Assembly (NCBI RefSeq): GCF_000516985.1
Contig: NW_006917093.1
Span: forward strand, 496,001-560,000
Direction of reading: 5' to 3'
From: Pestalotiopsis fici W106-1
Taxonomy: Eukaryota; Ascomycota; Sordariomycetes; Amphisphaeriales; Sporocadaceae
DNA: 64,000 nucleotides
Of the stretch, positions 45,392 to 56,614 are shown piece after piece. The position numbers and the translations under genes were made by a program. Under the pieces are notes generated by a model that ran no database searches, had not been told where the DNA came from, and worked only from the letters and a program-made list of their open reading frames with translations. Within the stretch, counting starts at the first letter, position 1, and every line of letters begins with the position of its first letter.

Positions 45392-45788
45392 CTATTGAGT
45401 CTTCATCTCCTGGTCGGCCTCGACAGCCTTGACGTGCTCGTGGCTCTCGAGAGTCTGGACAGAGTCCTTGGGGAACTCGACGCTGCAAAGATATTGTTAG
45501 AAAGCTAGAGCTCCAGTCTTGTTGGAGGAGGCCACTTACGCAAAGCCCTTGATCAGGCTGTACTCGTGTGTAATCTTGCCGCCCTGGTCCTTGGCGTGCT
45601 GCTTGGCAGCAGCGACTTGCTCAGGGGAAGCGTCGTCCTTACAGGTGACCTATATGGAAAAAAGAGCAAGTCAGTTTTGGACGACTGGGTCATGACAGGT
45701 GCTGTGTTGAACAGAGGACTGGCGTCGTCGCGCCGGGCGGGGTTCAGCTTGGATCCGCCAGGAGGATACGTACAATGTAGCTAGGCAT
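45392..45788 (-). CDS. I9-type proteinase B inhibitor-like peptide
   Basis: A 71-residue protein that short-ORF scanning misses because it is split in three exons: 45788-45774 (only five codons, MPSYI), 45649-45540 and 45482-45392, with GT-AG introns of 124 and 57 nt. The joined protein has the inhibitor I9 / subtilisin propeptide-like pattern: MPSYIVTCKDDASPEQV, then GGKITHEYSLIKGFAVEFP, then LESHEHVKAVEADQEM. In yeast the relative Pbi2 inhibits vacuolar proteinase B and, with thioredoxin, forms the LMA1 factor used in vacuole fusion. There is no signal peptide, in line with a cytosolic inhibitor. The ATG has an AAAATG context and is followed directly by the conserved strand. Confidence 0.9.
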
Positions 45789-46895
45789 TTTGGCTGATGT
45801 GGTGTGGAAGAGACGTAATAACGAGCTTGGTTGTCGTTGAGGTTTAAGATTATGTCCTGGCAAAGAACTGGATTGTCTCAGTGATAGTAGTATTGAATGA
45901 TGTTGACAAAGCTGAAAACCGAGCGCGGGCATCGAGTTCGTTTTAAGTACCCTGCTGATGGGGGGCTTGTATCTAAGGTAAGATGGCACAGGACTTTATG
46001 GAGCCCGTCCACCTCGGCGTGAATTCACTTCCTTCTAACCATACAAATTCCGTCTCATGTAACGATACGGCGGCCTGTTAGTTGAAAGCATACGTCATGT
46101 CCTTGGATGGCTGTCCGCCCCTCCCTCCACACCTCTGTGCTGTTCTTACTTGGACGGAGTCACACCAGACTCGCCAGACGGGACGCGGCTCCAGAGTCCA
46201 AGCCACTGACACGACACCAAAGGGTGCCCACTCACTCCCTCCCTCCCTCCATCTGCCAAGTCAAAGTGAACTCCGATGGCAAGTGGCTGTATTCCGTCTG
46301 GAAACTGAACTGGTTTGCCAAGTTTCCGGCTTCCACTTATAGAATAATAAGGAGTCATCCGGACAGTTGCGTACTTTGTTCATGCATGCAGTTGAGAGTC
46401 CGGGATCAGCCATAAGGAGTTCATTAATCGTGTTAATCACCCCCATCTTGCATGTCCCTACCTTCAAACCAACCATAGAGCCAAGACTTGATCGGAATCG
46501 ATGAGCCAGTCCCAGAGGCAAGGATACTACAAGGCTTTCTGTGGCCCAGAGATGGGGGTGAATCAAGGCCAACTGATGCGTTTTCGAGGCGGCCATAGGT
46601 ACAAGTGATACGCAGGCGCTTGTGAATAGCCCCGCTTTCGTCATGCCACAAGCCAAACAATAGTTCAACCCCGCAGCAGCATTGATGAGACCCCTCGTCA
46701 GAGCGTGCTAAGATAGCGCGACGGCCCCGATAGACTATCAGTGCTATCGATTAGATAAGCCTAGCTCGATCGGTGCAGGGTCCCAAAAAAATTATTTGCA
46801 ACCGAGTCGGCTCAAACTGGGCGAAGGTCTCGTCTCTGTTTCCGCATTGTGTTTGTTGATGGTGCTTGCGCATTTCGCAACCAACGTCTGCCACC
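45789..46895. promoter_or_regulatory. Divergent promoter region between the I9 inhibitor and BMS1
   Basis: About 1.1 kb between two outward-facing start codons. It contains a CCCT-repeat near 46236-46251 (possible stress-response type elements or simple sequence). No gene is seen. Confidence 0.45.
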
Positions 46896-49800
46896 ATGGA
46901 CGCGCAATCGCACAAGCCTCATCGAGCGGCCAAAGAAAAGAAGCAACATTCGGGTGATCGTAACCCAAAGGCTTTTGCCTTCTCCAATCCCGGAAAGCTC
47001 GCCAGGCAGGCTGCTAGATCTGGTGATATCAAGGAGAAGCGCCTCCATGTGCCTCTCGTCGATCGTCTGCCCGAGGAGGCTCCTCCGCGTCTCGTCACCA
47101 TTGTTGGTCCTCCGGGAGTTGGCAAGACTACACTTCTCAAGTCCTTGATCCGTCGATATGCGAAAGAAACCCTATCCGAGCCGCAAGGCCCCATCACCGT
47201 CGTCACGTCCAAGAAGCAACGACTCACTTTCGTCGAATGTCCGAACGAGCTCGAGGCAATGGTCGACATGGCCAAGGTTGCAGATATCGTGTTGCTCATG
47301 ATTGATGGAAACTTTGGCTTTGAGATGGAGACCATGGAATTCCTCAACGTTTTGTCGGCGACGGGTATGCCTGGTAACATCTTTGGCGTTTTGACGCATC
47401 TTGACCTCTTCAGGAAGCCGCAAGCTCTGAAAGATGCCAAAAAGCGCCTCAAGCATCGACTTTGGCGCGAATTGTACCAAGGCGCACATCTGTTCTACCT
47501 GTCTGGTGTCATCAACGGACGTTACCCCGATCGAGAAATTCACAACTTGTCTCGTTTCCTTTCCGTCATGAAGAACCCTCGACCCTTGATCTGGAGAAAC
47601 TCCCACCCTTACACCATCATTGATAGCTTCCGCGACGTGACGCACCCGAACCAAATCGAGGCGGACGAAAAGTGCGACAGAACGATTGCACTGTCTGGTT
47701 ATCTACGCGGTACCAACTTTTCCGCCGAAGGTCAACGAGTGCATATTCCAGGTCTTGGAGACTTCAACGTCAAGGCTGTCGAGACTCTACCCGATCCATG
47801 CCCTACCCCACAAATGGAACAGGCCGTGGCCAAGGCAACTGGCAAACCCGCGAGGCGGCGACTTGACGAAAAGGAGAAGAAGCTACACGCTCCCATGTCT
47901 GACCGAAGCGGACTAAAGATTGATGGCGATGCCATCTGGATTACCCGAGAAAAAGGTTTCACTTTCAACAAGGACGCGGCTGATGCCGAGCGTGGCGAGG
48001 GAGAAGAGCTCATTGTTGGACTTCAGGGTGAGCGCCGGCTACTGGGTCAGACAGAGGACGGTATGCAACTGTTCCACGGAGGCGAGAAAATTACTGCCGT
48101 GCCAGAGGAAGAAGATACTGGCAGGAAAACACAAAGAACTGCCAGATTTGCTGAAAGGGAGGAGGATGAAGACCTTCCGGATGATGAAGGCTTCGTGAGT
48201 GGAGAGGACGACGAAGCCAATTCGGAAGAGGACGAATTCGACGAAGGCAAGCTGGGCAAGATGTTCCGCCAGGATGCCGACAAGAATGGAGACGAGGATG
48301 ATGTTGCTTTTGCGGACAGCGACTCTGACTTCGGCTCGCTGTCTGGAGATGAAGATCCCGAGGGATCGGACTCGGAGGACGACTTTGACGATGACGACGA
48401 AGAAGCGGCTGCCTTGCGCTGGAAAGAAAACATGACAGAGAGGGCACAAAAGCTGCATGGCGGCCGTCGTTCATACCGCACTGGTGATCTGGCTCGGATG
48501 ATGTATGACGAATCAATCACTGCTGAAGAAGTTCTCCGAAGATGGAAGGGCGAAGTCGAGGCCGAGGAAGAAGAAGACATTGAGGCTGATTCCGATGATG
48601 ACGAGTTCTTCAAGAAGACCAAGCAGGAGACCGATGATGTCTCTGCCGATGATCGGTCGGTACCAGTATACGACTATCAACAGCTCGCCGCGAAATGGTC
48701 GGTTTCTGATAATGTTGAACTACTCCGTCAACGGTTTACCACGGCAACCCTTAATGATGCTGATGGTGATGGGGGCGATGATGAGTTCTCCGGCTTTGAT
48801 GAAGACGACGAGGGTGATGGAGAGTTTGAAGATCTTGAGACTGGGGAGAAGCATGGTGGCGCTCCTGAAGCTCAGCCTGCAGAGAGTCTCGAGGACGAAC
48901 GTGCCAAGAATGCTCGTCGCAAGGAAGAGCTCAAATTACGTTTCGAAGAGGAAGATAGGGAAGGGTTTTCCAACGACAAGGCGAATGCTCGCCGAGAAGC
49001 TGGCAACAATGCAGATGAGTTTGGCGAGGATGAGTGGTACGATGCCCAAAAGGCATTGATACAGGTGAGTTGTATCCAACATCTCCTGTTTAATTCGAAT
49101 ATGCTAACCTGGTTAGAAACAACTCGACATCAACCGTTCTGAATTTGATGCTCTCGATGAAAGACAGCGAGCTGCAGTCGAGGGTTTCAAGGCTGGCAAA
49201 TATGCCAAGCTCGTCATTGAAGGCGTTCCCGCTGAATTTGTGCAAAACTTCAATGCAAGCCTGCCGGTTATCGTTGGTGGTTTGGCACCGACGGAAGACA
49301 GATTTGGCTTTGTCCAAGTTAGAATCAAGCGTCACAGATGGCACAAGAAGATTCTGAAGACAAACGACCCCTTGATCTTTTCACTGGGCTGGAGACGATT
49401 CCAGACAATGCCCATTTACAGCATATCGGACTCGCGAACGAGGAACCGTATGCTCAAGTACACGCCTGAGCACATGCATTGTTTTGCAACGGTGTACGCT
49501 CCGCTGATTGCTCCAAACACTGGTTTTGTCTGTTTCAACTCGTTTGACTCATCCAACCCAGGCTTCCGTATTGCAGCCACTGGCACTGTCCTCAGCGTGG
49601 ACGAGTCTACTGAGATTGTCAAGAAGCTCAAATTGACTGGTGTGCCCGCCAAGGTCTACAAGAACACGGCCTTTATCAAGGACATGTTCAACTCGTCTCT
49701 TGAAATTGCCAAATTCGAAGGCGCGGCCATCAAGACAGTCAGTGGCATCAGAGGTCAAATCAAGCGCGCTCTCAGCAAGCCTGAGGGGCATTTCCGAGCC

Positions 49801-50367
49801 ACATTCGAGGACAAGATTCTCATGAGCGACATTGTCTTTTTGCGCGCCTGGTTCCCCATCAAGCCGCACCGCTACTACAACGTGGTGACGAACCTGGTCG
49901 GTGGCTGGCATGGCATGCGACTGACGGGTGAGGTGCGCCGAGACCAAGGTCTTGCCACTCCTCAGGACAAGAACAGCAAGTACCGCAAGATTGAACGACA
50001 GGCTCGCCACTTTAACCCTCTCAAGGTGCCACGTGCTCTGGCCGCTTCTCTGCCTTACAAGTCGCAGATTGTCCAAATGAAGCCCCAGCGACACACCACG
50101 TACATGCAGAAGCGTGCCGTGGTCCTTGGCGGCGAAGAGAAGAAGGCTCGCGACCTTTTGCAAAAGATCACTACCATCCGTAAAGACACGGAAGCCAAGC
50201 GGAAAGTCAAGAAGGACGAGAACCGAGCCAAGTTCCGCAAGAGAATGGAGGATATGAATGACAAGAAGGAGGCTCGCGAGAAGAGGGAAAAGAAGGAATA
50301 CTGGGAGCGGGAAGGCAAGAAGCGCAAGGCTGGTGACGAGGGTGGTGGCGGTAAACGCAGGAGGTAG
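46896..50367 (+). CDS. BMS1: Ribosome biogenesis GTPase BMS1
   Basis: Nucleolar GTPase of the 90S pre-ribosome / SSU processome, needed with Rcl1 for early 18S rRNA processing; 1139 residues, close to the usual length. Two exons: 46896-49064 and 49117-50367, with one 52-nt GT-AG intron. The N-terminus is basic (HKPHRAAKEKKQHSG), followed by the G1 P-loop GPPGVGKT (71-78). The middle part is very acidic (many Asp/Glu runs between 48130 and 48850). The C-terminal half, encoded mainly by exon 2, is the conserved AARP2CN/DUF663-type region (LPVIVGGLAPTEDRFGFVQ, HRWHKKILKTNDPLIFSLGWRRFQ), and the end is a Lys/Arg-rich tail. The start with CCACCATGG context is preferred over an upstream in-frame ATG-like codon. 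Confidence 0.96.
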
Positions 50368-50716
50368 ATATACCCTCTTGTGATTAGACAAACCTAAGCA
50401 TAGCCCGGCATACCTGCGATATTTGCTACTATATATCCGGCATACTGGAATTTAGATCAACCATTGTTTTCGATATACATTATCTTGTTTAGATCCCCAC
50501 ATTATTTCAGTATTTCTGCACTGCTTAAAACTGGCATCTGTGTTTTCATGATACCATGGTCACTGAGGCACATGAAAACGTTTTCGAAAGTGTCATCTTT
50601 GTTCTTTTCATTTAATCAATAATGGAATCTCATTCACACCAAAACTTTTCCCCACGAGCCTCTCTCCCCTTGGGCCAACCCCTCCCATTTACCCACGCGC
50701 AATGGACGGCGCCCCA
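50368..50716. other. Convergent 3' intergenic space
   Basis: About 350 bp between BMS1 and the small acidic gene on the other strand. AT-rich at first, and no gene is seen. Confidence 0.5.
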
Positions 50717-50920
50717 TCAAGGACGAGTCTCATACTCTGCAGCCGAGTCGGAACCATTATCGGAACCCTGCTCATCCGAGCTTGACTGATCGTCTGCGCC
50801 GTCTCCTCCTCCATTGCCGCCATCGTTGGCATTGTCGGGGCTGTCGTCTTGGCCGCCGCCGCGGCTCATGCAAGATCCTTCTTCCTCCCCTAGGGAGCGG
50901 TTCCTTTTGCTGGAAGACAT
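50717..50920 (-). CDS. Small acidic, disordered protein, unknown function
   Basis: A 67-residue protein made mostly of Ser, Asp, Gly, Glu and Asn after a short basic start (MSSSKRNRS); it must be intrinsically disordered. No family is recognised. Support comes from its upstream sequence rather than from the protein: on the minus strand a TATATAAAT lies about 150 bp before the ATG (51063-51071), and the leader ends in repeated CCAA units just before the start. Low-complexity composition could also arise by chance, so the call is moderate. Confidence 0.42.
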   Translation of the reverse strand: MSSSKRNRSLGEEEGSCMSRGGGQDDSPDNANDGGNGGGDGADDQSSSDEQGSDNGSDSAAEYETRP

Positions 50921-51745
50921 TCTCGGTTGGTTGGTTGGTTACTTGGTATTATTATCGTGCTTCGTAATGTAAAGGAAAATGGTGGTTCGCACTTGATCTG
51001 TATTCTTGCGCTGCGTAGTCTAACTGGTGAGCAGAAAATTCTTGGATTGTTCTAGTCGCGACATTTATATAGGCATTTTCCACCAGGCAATGGTGATTGA
51101 GCTTCATCGAGACATGTAACCAACAAGAGTCATCATCATGGTCATTGGAATGAATAAACCGGCTGATGCTTGCGGCCAGCAGGTTACTTATTGTTCAGAT
51201 ATGCTATCAGATTCTTTCTGAATCGACCATGACCCACGAGGGTACAAAATAGCGGGCGGCTTTCTTTTCGCCCTGAGTTCTTTGCATCGCGGAGTCTGTT
51301 GTAATTTCACCTTGTTCCAAATATAGCCATGGCTGTTGCCTCGAGTACTGACAATCTCGATTCACAAAGAAACATTCGTCCCTTGCGTTACAAATTGTGG
51401 CTTGATCAACCCAACAGCAAATATTGGATGATGGACTATATAGAAACGTCAAAGTAAAAATCCTTTTGCAAAGCTTGCTGCCAATAGCTTCATTAATGTT
51501 CCAAATGAAAATAAAGCCCTTCAAAGACAATTCTCGTAGCTACCATTTTATGTATACATGACAATCTTTTGGCGTGACAAATGTCTATTACTGATTGCCG
51601 TAGCCATGTCTCGAGCCCTGTCGTCCATTTCCGTGCAAACTAGGAGCGTAAATAAGAGATTCATTATCGTAACTCCTGTCAACTCCTTGCTCTCTTTTTT
51701 AAACTATAAAAACGCGATTCGTGTATTCCAAATGTCTCCAGCCAC
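50921..51745. other. Intergenic region, no gene seen
   Basis: Contains the promoter of the small acidic gene (minus-strand TATATAAAT at 51063-51071) and the 3' region of the exchanger gene. No further gene is supported. Confidence 0.45.
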
Positions 51746-53303
51746 TTAAAGTGCACCCATGGCTCGGGCAATCAAGTGCTCTGTCGTGGTCTCCCCGGAG
51801 GCGCTGCCATGGGCTTCTTCGGACGTAGGGTAGTAAAAGGCCGCAACAGCAATTGCTACATAGACCACCACGCACAGGAATCCTTCCAAGTAGTTGCTCT
51901 TCTGATCGCGGAGGAAGTTGCCAATCGTAAGGATTGCCAAGATAAGCATGGTAATGTCAAAAATCTCAAAGTTCAAGTCCATTTCGGTGTGGTTGAGGCC
52001 CCAGCCGACAATGATGACCAGGGGAGTGTTGAGAAGTGCAGTCTGTAGCGTGGCGCCGATGCAGTGGATAAGAGCAAAGTTCATCTGGTTGTCCCAAGCC
52101 TCGTCGATGGCAGTGAGATGCTCGGCTGCCTTTTCAACCAGCGGTACCAGGATCAGGCCCATGAAGGGATCCGTGAGGCCGTGTTCCTCAATGATGAATG
52201 GGATTTCCGTGGTCAAAATGTATGCAATGATGGTGACCAATGCCACGGAGACGGTCAAGGCGACGATGCATTCGGTCAGCGTAAGCTTGTCTTTTCTCAT
52301 ATCCTTCTCTTTATCGTGGTCTCGCTCCTCGTCGTACTCGAGCATGGCGGTGAACAATCCATGGTGCGTGGCGGTCTGGAACCAGATAAAAACAATATAA
52401 GACAAGAGTAGTAGGATGGCGACGGCACGTGAGATACCGGTCACATTCGAGTCAATGAGGGTTTGGGTAATTGTTCCCTCCTCGAGAGCGGTGCTGAGTG
52501 AATGCTCATAGATGGCCGGGATTGCCAAGCCAACGCCTCTGTAAAGATAGTCAGTATCAAGTCAGGAATCCAGGGGGCTTGGGGTTGCACGTACGCAGTC
52601 AACAATAAGCCACTTCCAGCTTCGCTAATTGTCTCGTCAAAGACAGCGTCGGCTCGTCGTACACCAGAGGCAATGAAGCAACAACCCAGGCAGAGGAGCA
52701 GATTTGCAAGAATGGAACCGAGGATTGCACCCTTGATCAAAATATACTGTCCCTTGGTGAGTAGCATCATGAACAAAACGATCTCGACAATGGAAGCGAT
52801 TCTGCAAGAATGCAATTAGTCAATGCAGGTAGCATATCGGCATGTAGAACAACATACGTGGTCTCGACCAAGACACCTAAAACATGGGGCATCTTCCTTG
52901 CGAGCTCTTGCCCAGCGAAACCAATGAGATTGGCACAGGGAACCATGGCAATATAGGACAGAACAAAGCCCAGAGTGTGTCGTTCTGGGAGGGCATAATG
53001 GACAGCAATGGCGGCTGGTACAATGGGCCAGAGGATGTTGACGGCTCTCGATAGCCAACTTGTCGAGCGCCATACAATTCTGAAAAAGTGCAGAGGATGA
53101 AGACCCCTTCGTCCACTTTCACCCGCCGACTTGACGCGCACCAAGCCTTTCTGAGGTCGCTTCCTAGTTCGCCTGTGATGCCCATTCTCGACGTCTCCCC
53201 GATGGTGTGGCAGAGCGGCGTCTCGTGAGTTTTGCTGAGACGATAGCCGTGGACTCTTTTCACGAAGACCACCATTATGGCGCGCGCTGGGTCTCGACGC
53301 CAT
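51746..53303 (-). CDS. CAX-like cation/proton exchanger, divergent subfamily
   Basis: A 481-residue member of the Ca2+/cation antiporter superfamily. Exons: 53303-52858, 52801-52595, 52538-51746; both introns 56 nt, phase 2. About 70 hydrophilic residues are followed by some eleven hydrophobic segments in two halves split by an acidic/charged loop (EYDEERDHDKEKDMRKDK), as in vacuolar VCX/CAX exchangers. The two alpha-repeats are present but unusual: the first reads ETTIASIVEIVLF (from residue 147) and the second VEKAAEHLTAIDEA (EKAAEH at 353-358), whereas classical CAX proteins have GNAxE(H). The key acidic residues remain, but the Gly-Asn pair is lost in both. The fungal relatives I know of are annotated as calcium or sodium/calcium exchangers; the ion carried here is uncertain. 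Confidence 0.85.
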
Positions 53304-55827
53304 TGCTGTTCGTGATGCTGTGGCCGCTGAATCGCAGTACGAATGGCTGGTTAGGTTGGTAGTTGGTGTTTACAAAAGACGCGGCTCGCTTTTCGTCTAC
53401 GTAAGACACAGCAATAAGAAGAAGAAAGCAGGCCCAAGAGCAAAGGGAAAGAAGGGCCAGTGGGAAGACCACTCCAGTCGAAATACAAAGTAGGAGTAGA
53501 GGCCTGTCTTGAAGTGAGCTGTCAGGCGACGACAGGCTCAGCGAGAACGAGACACGGCCCTTAATTTTTCCCACCTTTATTTTCTTAACAACTTGAATCA
53601 GGGTCTCTCGATTGGAACCAAGTCATCTCACTCGCAGGTCGTGTGTAGTGCGTACACAACGGTCAAAACAGGGAAAGGAAGGCCGAACAACTGGGTCGTC
53701 TCCCAATTTCAGCACAAGCGGCTCGGCGCAGTCATAGACGATTTCTAAGTGGTGCAGTTGGCATTTCAACGGCTTGGCGTACGTTTCACCGTTCAGCCAG
53801 TTCAAGGTTGCAATGGCAAGATGTGGGACATTTCCAGAGTGAATCGAATTTTTTCTGGGCTGGTTAGGATCAATCAATTCACTGAGTCTGACAAGGGGGC
53901 TTCTTACTGGAAGGTACCGTGTAGTAGTATGACACTACCGCTACCAAACACGTAGACGACTAAAATAACGCCCTTCTAATGCAGCTTCGATTGGCATTTC
54001 CTGGGGTGCTACTAGGGCTAAAAACCAGGGGGGATCCCAGGCATGAATTGATTCTTGGGGAAAGAACCAGAACCAAAAAGAGAGACAAGCTCGACAAGCC
54101 CCATCACAACCCGTTCATAGCCAAGAGTATAATTGCGTCAGACTGCATTAAATCCCCTGAGATCTTGCAAACTAGGTTTTGTACCTATTCTTTCTTTGCT
54201 GCGATTCCTATCTCGATTCAAACGATTTCATTCCACGTTGGGGGGAAATAAAATCAATCCCAATTTGTGTAGTCATAGATAATGATGAATTGTCGGGGGA
54301 CTGGACACGTGAAGCGAATCAATTAAAGTCTGCGACTCTCTCATGCCTCCAGTAGTCTTTTGGAAACAAAAACACATGACTTCTGTAACTCGCTGTTCGG
54401 TTCAGCGCGTTGAATTGGGCAGGCCGTTTCTGTGCAGGCAGTGCAACTGCTGCATATCTCCGACTGAAATGTTCGGCAGATCCCGCGCTCCACACCAAGC
54501 TGAGAGCCCCCCAACAGCCAAGTCCGACTATTTGATTCTAGCGAAGCACAGAAAAATGATTGGCATCTGGGCACATTGTTCCAAGCCGACTGGTTCAACT
54601 TGGCGAGAAGCTTCGAGAGCTTGTTCCAACGAAGAGGTATAATCAAAATATGTAGCAAACGAGGAGATATGACAAAGTCCTGGCGGATATGTAATCGGAA
54701 AAGAGCTCAATTTAGACATGTCGGGGGTAAATGAAAACCACCGGAGACAAGTATCGGTCAAAATGGCCTCGCACCTCGGATTTACTAGCGACAGCCAGGG
54801 GTGCCGGTGTCCTAATTCCAGAAGCCTGGACCCATTTGCACAGCGAAAGAGCACCGTTATGTCCGACTAGAAGAAAGAAAAAACCGCGCTGTGACGTAGT
54901 GGGTCCTATTTCGTGTCAGCTCATCCACGATGTCTCCATTCGCATTGCGCGCCCAAGCAGGGACCAATTCAATCCCAGGTCGAGAACACAGATTGATTGA
55001 CTGTATGAGGCCTCCATCAATGCATGTAATCTGACAATACGAAAGGCACAAATAGGAGGACAAGCCAACCACACCCCGAGTTGTCGCATTGTACAAGAAT
55101 AAGTACATTTTACGCGACCCATCCGCCTTTGAAGGAGCACCCAAAAATAATCTCGTGCACCAGCGTTCAACGCGGCCGCGTCTCTCAATCCCTCATGGAG
55201 GGCCTCGATGCACTTGTTGATATCGCAAAAGATTATACAATATCGCAATTTTCGCTCTTCGTCTATCAGGACAGATTTTGCTCCGTCTCCTTTCACAATT
55301 GTGGAATATGATCGCGACCTTGGTGGTGATCAAGTATGTGCATCTATTCTGGCTCCCCTGCAGATCCGGTCCAGTGCATCACCGTACAACCACGCAATCT
55401 GCCTGCTGTGTAGGCAATGCTCTGTGGAATTCGTTCAGATGCCGATGAGTCTGCACATTTGGGGTTGCGCATCATGCACCGAATGATACTTGAACTGAAA
55501 ATACGGATTCGGTTTCCAAGGGATATGATGCAGGCACAAGACGCACAGTTGTGATGCAATGACGTAAGTAGCTCACAATCAGCAGATTGACGTGTCGTAT
55601 TTGATGTGTGGTCACTGGTATTCAATGGAGAAATACACATGTTTCATTTGGCCTCTCTCCTTGATAGACCATTCTATTCCCACCTTCCGTCCAGTAGATC
55701 TATTGCTTGGCTACATATGAGCCTCTGGAAAGTCTCTGGCTAGCGAGCTGCCTTGGCTACCTTTTCCTAGGGCATCGTCTTTGTGTATCATCTATGCTCT
55801 GGGCTCAGTAAAAGATACTGCTTTGCC
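53304..55827. other. Intergenic region of 2.5 kb, no supported gene
   Basis: Holds the exchanger promoter and, at its far end, the 3' region of the acetyltransferase gene. The longest frame (54916-55296, minus strand) has neither a proper ATG at its start nor known motifs. Confidence 0.45.
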
Positions 55828-56614
55828 TCACATATCAGGCACCGGGGTCACCTTCTTGACAACACGAGCCGGTGATCCCATGGCGACGGAAAAGTCTGGT
55901 ATATCTTTAGTCACGACCGACCCTGCACCAATAGTACATCCCTTGCCAATCGTAACACCAGGCATAATGGTGACATTGCCGCCGATCCAGCAATCGTCGC
56001 CTATGGATACGGGCTTTGCATACTCGATACCATCTCTGCGCGACTGGACCTCGGTCTCGTGTGTTGCTGCAAAGATGGAAACAAACGGGCCAAACAGGAC
56101 TCTGTTGCCAATTGTGACAAGACCACAGTCCAGGATCACCAAGCTTTAAAGCTGGTTAGTGTCATCATACCAGAGATATAAAATCCGACAGCATGATGCC
56201 GCCTCGTAATAACTTGTCGACTTACTTAAAGTTGGAGTAGAAATTATCGCCTAGCACAATATTGCAGCCGTAGTCGATATTAATAGGCGGCTCGATGTAA
56301 GCTCCTTTGCCGACGCCGCCCAAAGTGCTCTTGAGCAGGTCGTATCTGAACGCCTCTAGAGACTCTGGCGTTGCGTCATCCGGAAAGTGATTGTTATACT
56401 TGTGCATGAAGCGACGAGCTTTGAACCGGCCCTGTACCAATTCTGGAGCCAGGCAGTTGTACCTAGAGGCTTGTGAGTATGCTGGACCGCCGTGGTGTTG
56501 GTTGAGGACTCACAAAACCCCAGATATCATCTTTTCATAGTCATCACACCACGGCGTATTCTCAAGCTTCTTCGCCGCCTCAATGGCTTGGGGATCTTTC
56601 TCCTTGCTGGCCAT
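55828..56614 (-). CDS. Maltose/galactoside O-acetyltransferase-like protein (Mac domain, hexapeptide repeats)
   Basis: A 217-residue acetyl-CoA-dependent sugar O-acetyltransferase of the LacA/Maa type. Exons: 56614-56514, 56462-56226, 56143-55828; introns 51 and 82 nt. The N-terminal Mac domain (CDDYEKMISGVLYNCLAPEL, residues 23-42) is followed by left-handed beta-helix hexapeptide repeats (IDYGCNIVLGDNFYSNF, ILDCGLVTIGNRV, ISIGDDCWIGGNVTI-like and VTIGKGCTIGAGSVVTKD). H141 in AATHETE is the expected catalytic histidine. The second junction was fixed by restoring FYSNFNLVILDCG, the usual family pattern. No signal peptide, so cytosolic. The natural acceptor in fungi is not known. Confidence 0.9.

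Noticed and set aside
49549..50391. 280-codon antisense open frame within BMS1
   Set aside because: Leu-rich shadow of the Lys/Glu-rich BMS1 C-terminus; hydrophobic appearance is a by-product of the opposite codons.
54916..55296. 126-codon minus-strand open frame
   Set aside because: Begins at a GTG rather than an ATG, has no motif and overlaps other short frames.
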